The notes beneath the pieces are model-generated. The model worked only from the letters and a program-made list of their open reading frames with translations, made no database searches and had not been told where the DNA came from. The position numbers were made by a program, and so were the translations under genes. A stretch of 64,000 bases of DNA from Onchocerca volvulus (Eukaryota > Nematoda > Chromadorea > Rhabditida > Onchocercidae), in NCBI GenBank assembly GCA_000499405.2, contig HG738136.1, forward strand, positions 1,652,646 through 1,716,645. Reading direction: 5' to 3'. This document shows, one piece after another, positions 24,813 through 38,473 of the stretch; position 1 is the first letter of the stretch, and each line of letters opens with the position of its first letter.

Positions 24813-27800
24813 TTATAATCTAGACGATCTGAAATGTCGTCGATATTCGTCAACTGGACGTGGTGATAACGGTCGATGATAGTAGTGGTCGCTACGTTTT
24901 TCTTCATAAATATATGCATCCATGTGTTCTCGTGAATTTCCTGGTCCAGATGGTGTGGGATCTAAAATTTGTTGTTTTTTCCTTTCTTTCAGTTTAATTC
25001 CGAAATTCTAACGAAATCGAATAGCTTTAATCAAAATTTACTAAGTTTTACAAAATTTCTTTATCGGGCTTACAGTAAAATTAATTTATTCCAGTTTTTC
25101 AAAATACAATATGGTTGAATTAATTTTCGGTCTTAAATATAGCACTTACTTTGTGGTACCATCGTCGGTTGCGGTACATTAGGTTGCTGTTGTTGTGTAT
25201 AGGTAGTATTTGTGGTATTTGGGGAACCAATGTTACTTTTATTAGTAGTTTGATTACGTAATCCAAACCAACCAGCGAACCAGATTCCAAGCGCACATAT
25301 ACATGGTACCAAACAACATAGGAATACTACTGTTACTATTAGAATAATGAGGATTATTCGACTCAATGGACTAAAAATATCGATTTTTTTTATATAAATG
25401 AGATTTTCAAAAAATTTATATAAATAAAAATGTAAATGGTCATTGTTATTTGCTACAGAGCATTTGAAGTTCTTCACCGATTGATTTCAAATTTTTGAAA
25501 CAACGTTGCATTCAAATATACTTCATACAGACATACCTAATTTTTTTTTTTTTTTTTTTTTTTCACCTGTCACATCTATGACAGGTGAAAATAAATGAAC
25601 GGATTGGATTTTTTGATCATGCCTACTTTCTAGACTGTTCATTTTTTACACAACGTTTCAAATTCGTCATCTGATTGATTCGAAATTTTTGATACAATGT
25701 TGCATTCGAAATTTAAGAACTTTCGAACTAATTGGAACCGGCCATGCTTCGTAGAACTTGAAACGTTGTGTAAAAGTGGGAAAGGAATAGCTAGAATTTT
25801 TTGTTTTTAAAAATATTTTTTAAGATTATTGTTTGGAAAATTAGAATTTCAAATTTTTTCTTGTAATAAAAAAAAGAAAGAAAAAAAAAGGCATTTTATT
25901 TACACTGCGAGAAAGTAAAGTGGAAAATTTTAAAATAAGATAATCTAAAGAAAAAAAAAAAAAAAGAGAAACGTGATGAAAAAATACTTCAATTATTTAC
26001 ATATTATAAATTTTTTTTTCGAATGATACAAAAATTTAATCAATCTTATTTAAAATTTTTTATCAAATAATCGATACTGACACCAAATTATTTTGCAAAC
26101 ATACAATCCATATCCATAATAGCCATCGTAATCATAGTTATACCATAATTGTCGTTTATTACGAAAATTTTTGGCAATCAATGGTACAGCATTTGTGAAT
26201 AATTGTGTCGCAGCAGTAGACAGTGTCATATTTGATGACATCAGTCGTTTTTTAATTCTCTGAAAATATAAAAATTAAAAAAATAAATCAATAATTTGCT
26301 ATAAAATGATATAACAATGGAATAATTGATTAGGTAGATTTATACTTAATCTCCTAATGTTCCGATTAAATACTTGGATTTAAAAATAATTTCAAAAATT
26401 TGGATTCTAATCGATATTGCCTGATTGATTTAGTAAATATATTGTGACTGTACAATATATACTTTCCTAAAAAAAGGCTATCAATAAATCATTAAATTAG
26501 AATATTAATAATTAAAATATACCAATTACTCTTTTTTTTTGATTAAATTCAAAAAAGGCGGTTAAAATATTATATTAGGAAAAAGATTTGAAAAATAAAG
26601 GAAAGGTTAAAACTTTCTGGTATAAATTGGTGATATGATCGGATGATTTTTGTGTTTATCATTCAATTATCATTTGATAACTACTATGTCTACCTTTCAC
26701 ACGTTCAATGTTTCGGACAAACATGACAAAAATATGTTAAATCTTAAAAAAAAAAATAATATTTCGATAACAACTTTGTTATCACTGCTTTCACAAAACT
26801 TAATTTCATGGAAATTGTCCATTTGACCTATAACATTTTCTTCGTTACTTCTTCACAAATGTCAAAAAATTAAAAATAAGATGAAACAAATGGAAATTAT
26901 AGGAAAAGAAATTTAATTGATTCTGCCCAATGAAACAGATAATTTCAAAAAGACATATTTCATCAAAAAAACATTAAATAATTAAAAATAGCTGATTAAG
27001 AAGAACAATCGTTGAAAACTTGTTAATGAATTTGAATTAAAAAAAAAAATTCATACTAAATTTTTTAAAAAAATCGGTTTAGTCGGCTAAAAACTCTTTC
27101 TATTCAAGTTTTTTCTAAAAGTTTTTGAATTTTAAATTTTGAAAATTATCAATTGTTTAGCGTTACATCTTTTACTTGTTAACATAAGGAATGTCATGTT
27201 GGATACGATCATTCATTCATAAAATCATCCAAAAAATCTCCATGCTAATTTTGAAACTTCATTTTTTACCTATACTTTTACCTAAACTATACTTTTTTTC
27301 ACGCTTATTAACCTATACGTGCTTTACGTTTACTGATCTTCATGAACCAAGAAGCAGTAATATTTTTTCTCAACTCTAAAGTTTTCAAAAAGAATATCTT
27401 GCAAACCAAATCGATTCTACCTAATTTATTATCAGAAGTATTATTTAAATAGAATTTGATTGGATTTCAAAATTTTTCAAAAAAAAAAGTTGAAAATCGG
27501 ATTTTCTAATAAATCACGTTTAGTTCTAACAAGTATGAATTATATTAACTGTGTGTTATTCAGAAAACAGGTGTGAAAAGAAGTTCGATGGATAGATAAA
27601 TTGACGTTGAATAGTTGATGAAAAAGTTGAGAGTACCTGACATTTATTCAAACTTTTGTAAATATAATAATAAACATTACCTGAATATCAAAAAGAACCA
27701 GTCCTTCACCTGTGTCTATTCTATGACAATTTTCTCGTCCATAAAATTCGCAATTTATATTCGCAGCAATTTTAAAGTAACAAAAAATAACAAAGGAAAA

Positions 27801-27875
27801 AAATTCGAAAAAAAAAAACGAAAAAAGAAAGTAAGATATCATTATCGTTATTATAAGAATTTGCTGTTTTCCCAT
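24813..27875 (-). CDS. Uncharacterised single-pass membrane protein
   Basis: Four minus-strand exons (27875-27681, 26259-26105, 25370-25150, 24961-24813) join in phase to 239 residues. I do not recognise the family. The N terminus (MGKQQILIITIMISYFLF and on to about residue 37) is strongly hydrophobic and may be a signal peptide. The likely outer part holds two cysteines (NCEFYGRENC), an NMT glycosylation sequon at 75 and a furin-like RNKR site at 98-101, followed by a Tyr/Gly-rich stretch (YNYDYDGYYGYG). A membrane span covers about 122-150 with Cys-rich FLCCLVPCICAL. The tail is rich in Thr, Asn, Gln and Pro, then basic (RPVDEYRRHFRSSRL). The start is well supported: an acceptor (AAATTTGCAG) ends one base before the ATG. 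Exon 1 is joined on phase and spacing only, and is the weakest part. Confidence 0.72.
25415..25530 (+). mobile_element. MITE-like element, copy B (partial)
   Basis: It begins with TTATATAAATAAAAATGTAA and contains TTCTTCACCGATTGATTTCA and ACGTTGCATTCAAAT, matching copy A in order and orientation. The right terminus is lost in a T run. It lies about 45 bp from an exon of the membrane-protein gene, inside its second intron. Confidence 0.7.
25561..25590. repeat. 12-bp perfect inverted repeat
   Basis: TTTCACCTGTCA and TGACAGGTGAAA are separated by six bases. It lies between the two fragments of the MITE-like family in this intron and next to a long T run, so it may be part of a composite insertion. 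Confidence 0.8.
25640..25735 (+). mobile_element. MITE-like internal fragment beside copy B
   Basis: TCTGATTGATTCGAAATTTT, GTTGCATTCGAAATT and AAGAACTTTCG match the interior of copy A in the same order. Terminal repeats are not recognisable. It is a decayed or rearranged partial copy. ACACAACGTTTC before it is mirrored by GAAACGTTGTGT near 25760. Confidence 0.5.
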
Positions 27876-27886
27876 TCTGCAAATTT
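27876..27886 (-). promoter_or_regulatory. Acceptor one base from the start codon of the membrane-protein gene
   Basis: The minus strand reads AAATTTGCAG, A, ATG. Such close spacing is common for nematode trans-spliced mRNAs and supports this ATG as the real start. Confidence 0.6.
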
Positions 27887-27989
27887 CATGTTTTCAAAAT
27901 TTTGTTAATTAAAATCTTTATTTATACGTGAATAAAATTTAAATTGAATCGAAGGTAGCAGATTTATAACAAATGACAAAATATCTAGT

Positions 27990-30370
27990 TTAGAAATTTT
28001 GATTGATTTTAATATAGAAATTTTGATTGATTCTTGCTTTTTAAAACTATTTTATATTGACAAAATTTTAAAGATTATAATATATTTAAAATTCATATCA
28101 AATTTAGCGACAAATCACAATATTTCACTTCAAAATAATAAGGATAATTTAAATTCGAAATTAGAAGTATTTCACTTCAAAATGAAAAATATTTTAAATT
28201 CAAAATTAGAATATTTAACTTCAACAATTCGTCTACTTTTTGTGTAACATTTATAATGTTCCATAAATAATTATAAAATTTGGGTTATATGAAGAAATTC
28301 GAAAAATTTTGAAGTCAAATATGATAAAAAATGGTAGAAAATATAATAATACATTACGAGTAATATGTGAAATGAATGATTTATTAATTTGTATTTTAAA
28401 TTTTCTTAATTCTAAATGCGACGCTTTAAAATGGAAAAGTTTTTCCTTCCAATTCATCTTTTCAATCTTTCTTCCCATCATTTTGCAAATTATTGAAATT
28501 TCAATTGATTCTAACTTTTTTTTTTCGAAAATATAGCAAAAGTCAGCTATGCATAATGCTATTTTGCGTTTTTATATTTTAAATTTTATATTTTATTTAA
28601 AAAAATAATATTAAATGAAAAAAAGCGTTTTACTAGGGCGATATTTTACTTGATTTATACATACTAGCAAAATAGACAAGGAAAATTAAATATTATTTAT
28701 AATCTATAATAGCTATTAAGTTATCTATTACCTATATTAAATTATCATTAATTATATTATCAATAATAGTTATTAAGAACTACAGCAAACAACCGATAAT
28801 TCTATCATTATCATAATTGATATGATAATGTAATTGCTATTTCTAATATACATTTTTATTCCCGGAAAAAGAAAAAATAATCGTTGTAACCTATGTGCAG
28901 AAAGAAATTCTACGTAAATGAAAAAACTTATTTATAAGGATTTTTTTTTTTGATGGTTAATTAATAAATTACCATAATTATTTCTGCATATACAAAAAAG
29001 AATGATTTTTGTGAATGGTTATTTTTGCCGCAATAAATTTAATTAATTTATTTAATTCATAGATTTAATTATTTCATTTAATTTGTTCATTCTTGACCAA
29101 AATTTCGGTTGAGATTCTAGAGTGTAATTATCGATCAATACTTTAATCGAGAATAAATGCACTAAATAGATCAACGATTGTTAAGTAATAGGAATTCTTC
29201 TTTCGTTATCAATTTCCAAATTTGTTATAAGATAAATTAAAAAGATAATAATAATTAAGAATAAATTCCCTAATAATGAAATCATGGATACCATCGTATA
29301 ATTCTGTAAATGATCAATTTAATCTTGTATTCATTCTAACAAATGATAAAATCAAAAAAATTTTTACTGTTTATTAAAAAGAAAACAAAATAATTAAATT
29401 TTAATTCTAAACGAAAATTACTTAAATTATGAGCAATTTTTCGCAATTTTTCCAGAAATTACGAAATTTCCAACCTTTCTTGTCAGAAATAACGGAAGAT
29501 ACAGCGAAATCGATTGATTTTTCTTTTCCTTTTTTGCGAATGAAATAATTAAATTGAGCTTAATTAAAACCTTGAAACCAACTAATTAGAACCATCTAAT
29601 TATTTCATCTGCATATTTTCCTCTTTTAATAGTAAAATTTTCCCTTTCCATGTTTCTCGTTTCACGGTTCGTTGCATGCAATGGCAATGTAGTCTGCTGA
29701 TTTCGTGAGTTAATCTGAATTGCCGAATGCATAAAATAGTATAGCAATTGGAGAGAGTTAGAATTGAAGTGACTTTGAGATAGTATGTCGGAGGATGATA
29801 GAAAAAGTAAAACAATGTTAAGCGTTAGGTGTTTTAGGAAATATTGTTGTATGTCGTGACAGAGCCTGACGTGGAAGAAGAGGAGAAAGTATGTGTTTAG
29901 GAATGTTGTAGAAATCAGTGAGAATGATGAGAGATAGTGTAGTGATAGATTGAGAGAATGGCGAAATTGTTGCAGTTGATAATCATGGTGGTGATTGAGA
30001 GTGTTTCGTAGAAAGGAGGGGGAATTACTTTCTGTATCTTCGTGGTGTTTTTCTTTTGACAGTCAATTGTTTGAGTTTTTAATTTCGATTTTAAGTAAAT
30101 TTGTTCACATCATCATTTAAAATGATAGTTGTAACTGCTCAAAAGCGCAAATAATAGGTTAAAATGAAACGAAATGATCTAATTTGGTAAACGTTATCAC
30201 AGTCTTCCCTTTAGCTTATCATTCATCGTTCACTTTGATTAGGCTAAATTTCTGTCGTTTTTTGCTTTTGCCATATTGTTATTCATAATTATGTACTTCT
30301 TAATTCATCATTTATTAGCTTGACAATTTCTGTGCATAAAAAAATCTATGGAATTATATTGAAATGTCAT
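27990..30370. other. Divergent intergenic region before SF3B3
   Basis: About 2.4 kb between the 5' ends of the minus-strand membrane-protein gene and plus-strand SF3B3. Promoters for both should lie here. The first part (28000-28250) is a low-complexity run of repeated ATTTCACTTCAAAATGAAAA-like words. The last part (about 29640-30060) is distinctly rich in G and A on the plus strand. No convincing coding sequence. Confidence 0.5.
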
Positions 30371-30419
30371 ATAAATTGCAGGTTATATAAGCAAAAATAA
30401 ATCAGATTCGTAGAACTCA

Positions 30420-33400
30420 ATGTATTTGTATAACTTAACATTGCAAGGTTCATCAGCAATCAATCAGGCGATTCATGGATCTTTTTGCGGATTGCCGAAA
30501 CAACAGGTTTGATTTTGAAATTAAATTGGAAATTATAAACTTCATTAGGCATAGTTACCTATATGTAAATATTATAAATCAAAAAAGATGTTCTTTCTAC
30601 AATATATTTATGAATCTTAGTCTTTCCTACCATGATTTACTCGTTATAGTTTATTGATTGGTTAGATAAACGAAAAGAATGCTACGAAAAAAGCAGAAAA
30701 AGTAATGTGAGATGTATTGAAAACTAAACAATATTTGTTCACTGTATACAAACTTAAATACGGAATCTGAAGTGTGAGCGATAGGATGTATGTGCATCCA
30801 GTTTACATAAAATGATTAAGACACTCTTATATGAAATTATCTATTTAACTGATCAGATTGCATCAGTTAAATGAAGAAACAATGTACAAGTAACATATAA
30901 CGTCAAAAAATAAAAGAAGTAACTATCAAGAAGTTTAGTTTAGATTTGTGAGCCACTGTTGAAAAGTATTCATTAATTTCAATAATCTGAGTAAACGAAC
31001 TAAATTACTGGTTTTATAGGAAGTATGCGTTTCTCGCGGTAATCTTCTCCAGTTATTGTTTTGTGATCCAAAAACGGGGAAAATTCATATTTTGTGCAGT
31101 CATAATACCTTCGGCATTATAAGATCATTACTGGCTTTTCGTTTAACTGGTGGAACCAAAGGTCTGTCAGTGTTTATTTCTGTGATTTATTCAAGCGAAT
31201 TGAAAATTACTTTGTACTAGATGTAGAAATGTTTTTTTTTTTTTTTTTGGTATGTTTTGCTCAGAAGAGCTTGTAATCGATTTGTTAATATTTAGTTTTG
31301 TTAGAATTTCTCGAAGACTTCAAAAAATAAATTTTTAAGACATATTTTTCAGTTAACGAATTTTTTTTAATATGTACATAAAAATTATTGTAGACTATAT
31401 TGTTGTTGGTTCGGATGCTGGACGTATTGTAATTTTGGAATATAATGCGCAGAAAGTGTGTTTCGAAAGAGTACACCAGGAAACATTCGGGAAAACTGGC
31501 TGTCGACGAATTGTCCCGGGACAGTTTCTTGCTGTTGATCCAAAAGGACGTGCCATTTTGATTGGTAGGTATTTTGAAGTACCACATTCTCATTTGCGAC
31601 TAATGATTATTTTTATAGTGATAAAGGTAAAGGGTTTTGAGAACTGAGAAGTACAAATTACTTTTTTAAGGTGATGTCATCTGATGGCAGAATAAATTAT
31701 GATAATTTGTAGTTTCTGCAAACAGTGGTCAGGTATATAACTTCTAGAAACTTTTATAGATTTAATAATAATTGTTTTTTGACTTATCCTTCTAATGTTG
31801 AAAGATTCCAAATTGAGTGAAGGAGATCAATTAAAACATCCAAATAAATTAAAGAAAATGAACTAATGACGAAAGGGTGTCCTTCAAAAAGTCTAATCCA
31901 TAATTCTGATCAACATGTAGTTAGGTTATTATAAAGAGATGTTGAATTATTTTAAATAATTTTTAAGTGATAAATAATATATAAACATTAGATTAAAATA
32001 TTTCTTGGTCATAACACTGACTGCAGAGCAGAGATCTAAAGCAGACTTGCTGAAAAAGAATTATAACTTAACTGCTTGCTGAACATAGGCGCTGAATTAA
32101 TACTTTGGAAAAATACCGCAACTTTTGCTCTCAACTCATGCTGTTTATTCCATGGATAAGTAGGCAATGAATAATTTAGTAATCGTGTGAATTTAAGCGA
32201 AATTTTTGTTATAAAATATTTTCAAGTAATTTATTTTTCGCAGGTGCCGTCGAGCGTCAGAAATTGGTATATATTATGAATCGAGATGCATCGGCTAATT
32301 TAACAATCAGTTCGCCGCTGGAAGCACATAAATCCCATTGTATCTGTTACAGTGTTGTTGGTGTGGATGTCGGATTCGAAAATCCTACTTTTGCGTGTTT
32401 AGAAGTTGATTATGAGGTAAGTTACGGCCCATGGAATATTCTGTGGGAGAGAATATATTTATTGCTTTCAACTATGGTTAACAAAATCGGAATTATAATC
32501 CATGGCTGATCATTTTATGAGTTTTATTTTATTTTTGAACAGTGCAAGTATTTCATGAATTTTTAAAATATTCTTGACCACTTGATTAAAATTTATTCCT
32601 CAAAATCTAAAAATCACTTGCTATGTCATTAAGATTTCGAAATCAATATATAATGAAATAATTTAATAAATTGAAGGAAGTTGATCATGATCCCACTGGA
32701 CATTTGGCCACCAAAATTCCGCAGACATTAACATTTTATGAACTGGATCTTGGTTTGAATCACGTAGTACGCAAATATGCTGAGCCTTTGGTTGATAAGG
32801 GTAATATTCTGATTTCAGGTATGTCTATTCAAAGTCGCTTAATTAAAAATCATGAATCTCATTCAGCAGCATATATGAAATATGTTAATTGATTTTTTTT
32901 TTTGCAGTACCTGGTGGACAAGATGGACCTAGTGGTGTTATTGTTTGTTGCGAGAATTACCTTGTTTATAAAAATCTGGGTGACCAACCAGACATCAAAT
33001 GTCCAATACCACGAAGAAGAGTTCGTTTATTTTTTTGACTTTTTGTTTCATTTATTGCCTATTTTTCTTTGGACTGTTATGTGGGAAGTGATGTTTTAAT
33101 TTTAATTCTCGACTGATTTTTTGAATAAGTTTTCGGTTTCGAGAAATTGAAAGAGGACAGACACTCATCATAAATTCATCTTAATTCCATCCTTCAGTTT
33201 CGAGTTTCCTTTTTCAGAATGAATTAGATGATTGCGATCGCACTGTCATAATTGTTTGTGCCGCAACACATAAGACAAAACTGATGTACTTTTTCTTGGT
33301 ACAAACCGACCAGGGTGATATTTTTAAAGTTACACTGGAAAGTGAGCATGATATTGTAAGTTATTTTCTTATAAATTTGAAAATTTGAAATGATTTCGAT

Positions 33401-36400
33401 TCATACTGTATTTTGATTCTTTGTTTTTTGGTATTATTGAAGTAATGCGCGAATTTCTCTTATTCTTCGATTTTATATATTATACGACTTCTCGAAGATG
33501 AAGTCAAATTTTTTTTGCTTATTTTTATATATGAAAAGTTTCAAGGATATAATGTTTGATATTTGATCTTATATGAAGTCAGTTTAATGATCTTGCAGCT
33601 TATTGCCTTCTGCATTCGAAATTGATTTAAATCAAAAAATAATACATATCCCTTTCACATTCAGTTCGAATGAGTTTCATCGCACCAACCTTTTTCTTTT
33701 TTCCAAACACGTATTGAACTAATTGAACATGAAACTTCAAGCGGAATGTTCATCAAGTGTAAATATGATTTTTTTTTTTTTTTTTTCATTCAATTACATT
33801 CTTTTTTGAATTCACTTTTTTCTTTTAGGTTACCGAACTTAAAATCAAGTATTTTGACACGATATCAGTCTCGAATGCTATGTGTATTTTGAAAACTGGA
33901 TTTCTATTTACTGCAAGTGAATTTGGAAATCAGTATGTTATTTTTAATTGCTTTAAAAACTATTTTTTTGCTTAATATTAACTCATTTAATTTACTGATG
34001 TTGCTTTTCCTAATTAGGGAAAACTAGCTTGAAAAAAGATTGATAGCATCGTTGAGTAGAACGATTTACATTATTGATTGGTAATATAGCCTACGTTATA
34101 CCAAAGTTTGGGTAATTTTGTTATTTTGTGTATTCATTTGTGTATACAAATGATATAAAGCTTTTTATCAAATATTCAAGTGAATTATTTGAAAATTAAA
34201 AATTAATTTTGTTTTGCAGTCATTTATATCAAATAGCACATTTGGGTGACGAGGATGATGAGCCTGAATTTTCATCTCGAATGCAGTTGGAAGAAGGTGA
34301 AACATTCTTTTTCGCTCCTCGTGGACTCACAAATTTGGCAGTTGTCGACCAAATGGATAGCTTATCACCGCTTATTTCTTCCCATGTGAGTTCTAAAATT
34401 TTGTTGAATAAATTATTCACTGTTTAATTTTCCTTTTTTTTTTTTTTTTTTTTTATTTATTAAATGATTGGAATTTCATTTAATGAGCTTTAGTTTTAGA
34501 TTGTGCAATTACAATTTGTTTTTTTTTTTCGACATTTTTTATTTAAAATTTTATTTGCTTTTATTATACTGTCATTCTTTTTTAGATTTTTTTTTTTTTT
34601 TGAATCCTGCATTACAGATTGACGATTTGGCTAATGAAGACTCTCCTCAAATTTACACTTTGGTAGGACGTGGCGCGCTTTCTGCTGTCAAAGTGTTACG
34701 CAACGGTTTGGAAGTAACAGAAATGGCTGTTTCTGAATTGCCTGGTAATCCGAATGCAGTTTGGACAGTAAAACGAAATATCGATGGTATGTTTTCATTC
34801 ATTAACTTGGAAATAAGATTTTAGATAGGAGTTTTCAAGGTTTGCTTGCTTGTAAGTGTGCTAATAAATTTGCATTAATTTATAATATTTTGCTCCAGTG
34901 AACTTCTGTTGAGAGCATTGCAAATTTTCCTAGTGATAAATTGATAGTGCTAAGATCATAGACGAATGTCGGAAGCTCATGAAAAATCAAGGCTAACTTA
35001 ATTTTCAGAAATTCTAGAAATCTGCTTATTATTCTCGTTTTATTTCCACAAAGGAAGAAAATATATATGAATAACGAACATTGAACTTTTAGATAAATTT
35101 GATTCTCATATCGTTGTATCCTTCGTTAATGCAACACTAGTATTATCTATTGGTGAAACTGTCGAAGAAGTTACGGATTCCGGTTTTCTTGGTACAACAC
35201 CAACTCTTGGTTGTGCACTTATTGGCGATGATGCTTTATTGCAAGTTGGTAGTTTTTTTATTTTGTAATTTTCGTGAGGACTTTATTTTCGAAGAGAGTC
35301 TATGATTATGTAGTAAACGAAAAATTAGAATTTAAATTTCGATTAAGCTTAAGAATTTACTTTTAGTCCTAAAATCCACCGGTTTTGATTCTAGGTTTAT
35401 CCAGATGGTATTCGACACATTAGAGCTGATCGACGAGTGAATGAATGGAAAGCTCCGGGTAAACGCACAATTATGAAATGTGCGTTGAATCGAAGGCAAG
35501 TGGCAATCGCTCTTGCAGGCGGTGAACTCGTCTATTTTGAGCTTGATGTGGTGAGACGTTTCCTTCCTCACTTTTCTAGTCCTTTCGTTGTTTTATCTTT
35601 CATTTTTTATTTTCAAAAATTGCGTTATTGGCTCAGCATTCATTGTCCTTTGCTTTTATATTGTCTTTCGCATGATTTTCTTTGCTCAATAAAATTGGTG
35701 TATTTACTTTATATTTATCGTTTCAGACTGGGCAACTTAATGAATACACTGAACGACGTGAATTGCCTGCTGATGTCTTGTGCATGAGTTTAAGTGAAAT
35801 TCCTGAAGGAGAGCTACGATCACGTTTTCTTACTGTGGGCTTGGCTGACAAAACAGTACGCATTATATCCTTGGATCCGCAAGATTGTCTTTCACCGCTT
35901 AGGTAATTTTGTACTACTCATTTGAACAAATTTGTAAACACGTGAATTTTTTTCTGATTGGAATGTGCAGTTTCCTCATGAGATTAAGCGGAAATTTCAG
36001 AAGCTTGATTTTGAATTCATTAGATTATTTCCAATTTAATGAAAGTTTAATAATTTCTTTCAGTATGCAAGCATTACCGTCAGAACCGGAATCGATTATT
36101 GTACTGGAAATGTTTGGCACCGAAGCGCAAAGTGCGTCAACTGTTCATTTAAATATTGGTTTGCAGGTTCGTTCATTTAACACTTTTTTGATTTTTGATA
36201 TAAATAGTAGATAAATCTTTTCATATCTGAAAGATCAGAAGAAAGCCTACAACGACATGCTACTATGTGCAGATAGCTTTTGCTAAATTCAAAAAGCAGT
36301 GGGCATAAATTTCCAAGATTAATTCAGTGTAATGAATTGCCAAAAAATGTTCACTGGAATATCACTGAAACACACTATTTTAGAATGGATGTTTGCTACG

Positions 36401-38427
36401 AACTACCGTGGATCAGGTTACAGGTGAACTAACCGATAACAGAACTCGTTATCTGGGAACAAAAAGTGTAAAACTGTTTCGTGTGAGGATACAAAATAAA
36501 GATGCGGTATGTCAGGCTGATTTATTGTACTTTTTTGGATTTTGATATAAATTCCCAATTGATTATAAAAAAAATATTCAAATTCTGGTTTAATTTAAAA
36601 TATAGGCAAAAACCAAATTGTTAAATTAATTTTTATAAACAGAATGGAATACATAATAATGTTTAGGATTTCAAACTATCTCTTCATTGGATAATAGTGG
36701 CGTTTGCTCTCTTGTTTAATGCTTTAAAAAAAACATTTTTTTGTCGTATTTTAGATCAGCTGATTTCTAAATTGTTTTCAGATCATGGCTGCGTCATCTC
36801 GAGCTTGGCTTTTGTATGATTATCAGAGTAGATTTCATCTGACCCCTCTTTCATATGCAGCTCTGGAATATGCGGCTGGTTTTTCATCGGAACAGTGTCC
36901 AGAAGGAATTGTTGCTATCGCAGAAAATACTTTGAGGTTTTACAACAATTTTTTTGAAATTCAATATTTACCAAAAAAAATTATTTCATTCTGTAGAATT
37001 CTTGCATAATAAGTCGTTTTTTTAAAGTTTAACTATTTGGATTTACTAGTAGGCATCGTTTAAAAAGTTCCATTTATTTGCCTGGAAACTTTATTTTTGT
37101 TCTAGGATTTTGTCGCTTGAGAAATTGGGAGCCGTTTTTAATCATGTTGTACATCCATTGGATTACACTCCTCGGCGCATGATAGTACATAAAGCATCTG
37201 GAAATTTGATTATAATCGAAAATGACCATGCCGCTTTCACGGTAAAAGGAAAAATGGAACGTCGGAAACAACTTGCAGATGTTTGTAATTGCTTTTTAAA
37301 TGTTTTTTCTCTAAACTGACAGAAATTTGAAGTTTTCTCTGATCTTTAAGGAATTTCGAACCATTTATTAGCAAGTGAAATCAATCAAATAGCAGATACC
37401 AAGTGATATTCCTTCTTCCAAAGAACGAACATGTCTCAATTTTTCTCTCACTCTCTGAACTTCAAAAACGTGACGAAATAGAACTGTATTATCCTGGTTA
37501 ACTTTTACGATTTAGGAACTAATGGAAGTAGCAAAAGAGGCAGAAGAAGCAGATCAGCAAGCAGTAAAAGAAATGGCTGATGCAATTCGTACTGAAAAAG
37601 TTGATGAAAGAGTTTACGGATCACCAAAAAATCAAAAAGGTAAAATTTAAAAAATAAATTTCAGGAATTGATGTCATTATTCGAAATCAATTAATTTAGT
37701 GTAGTGCAATCCTTCATTGCGGTTTAAATGCTTGCTCAGTCATGTACTTACATTGAATAAAAAAGTTTTTCACTTGTTAGATTTAGGATTATCATGCGTT
37801 TATAAAATTTATTTTTTAGGCAAATGGGCTTCAACAGTTCGAGTTATGCGCAGTAGTGATGGTGAGACACTTTCACATTTTCCATTCGCGGAAGATGAAG
37901 CTGCGTTTTCGTAAGTTTTGAAGTATTTTAAAAAATTCGACATCTCAGAAAAATTGATCTCAATATATTGAAGCATATCATAAATATGGTTGAAAGAATA
38001 AAATTATGACATCCATAACTTGTCAAAGAGACATTGCTTCTCATATTATTGACCTAATAACACAACTGAAATATGTGTACTTCTGTTAATTTCCAGGATA
38101 GCAATGGTGCAATTTCAAAATCAAAGCGACACACAGTTTGTGTTGGTTGGTTGTGGTTGTGAATTACAACTGAAACCTAGAAAAGCGAACGGAGGATGCA
38201 TTTATACTTTTCTCTTGGCAGCTAATGGCACCACACTTCATTTGTTGCACAGAACGCCAACTGATGAAGTTATTTTCGATCATTTTATTTTTTCATTAGA
38301 ATTTAAAATATTTCTAAGAAAAAAAAAAAGGATTAATTTTAGAATCAAACTATCATAAAGTACTATTAAATTTAGGATTTTCTAATTTTTTAATTTTCTG
38401 TTTGAATCATAATCCATGAATTTTATG

Positions 38428-38473
<46 letters not shown>

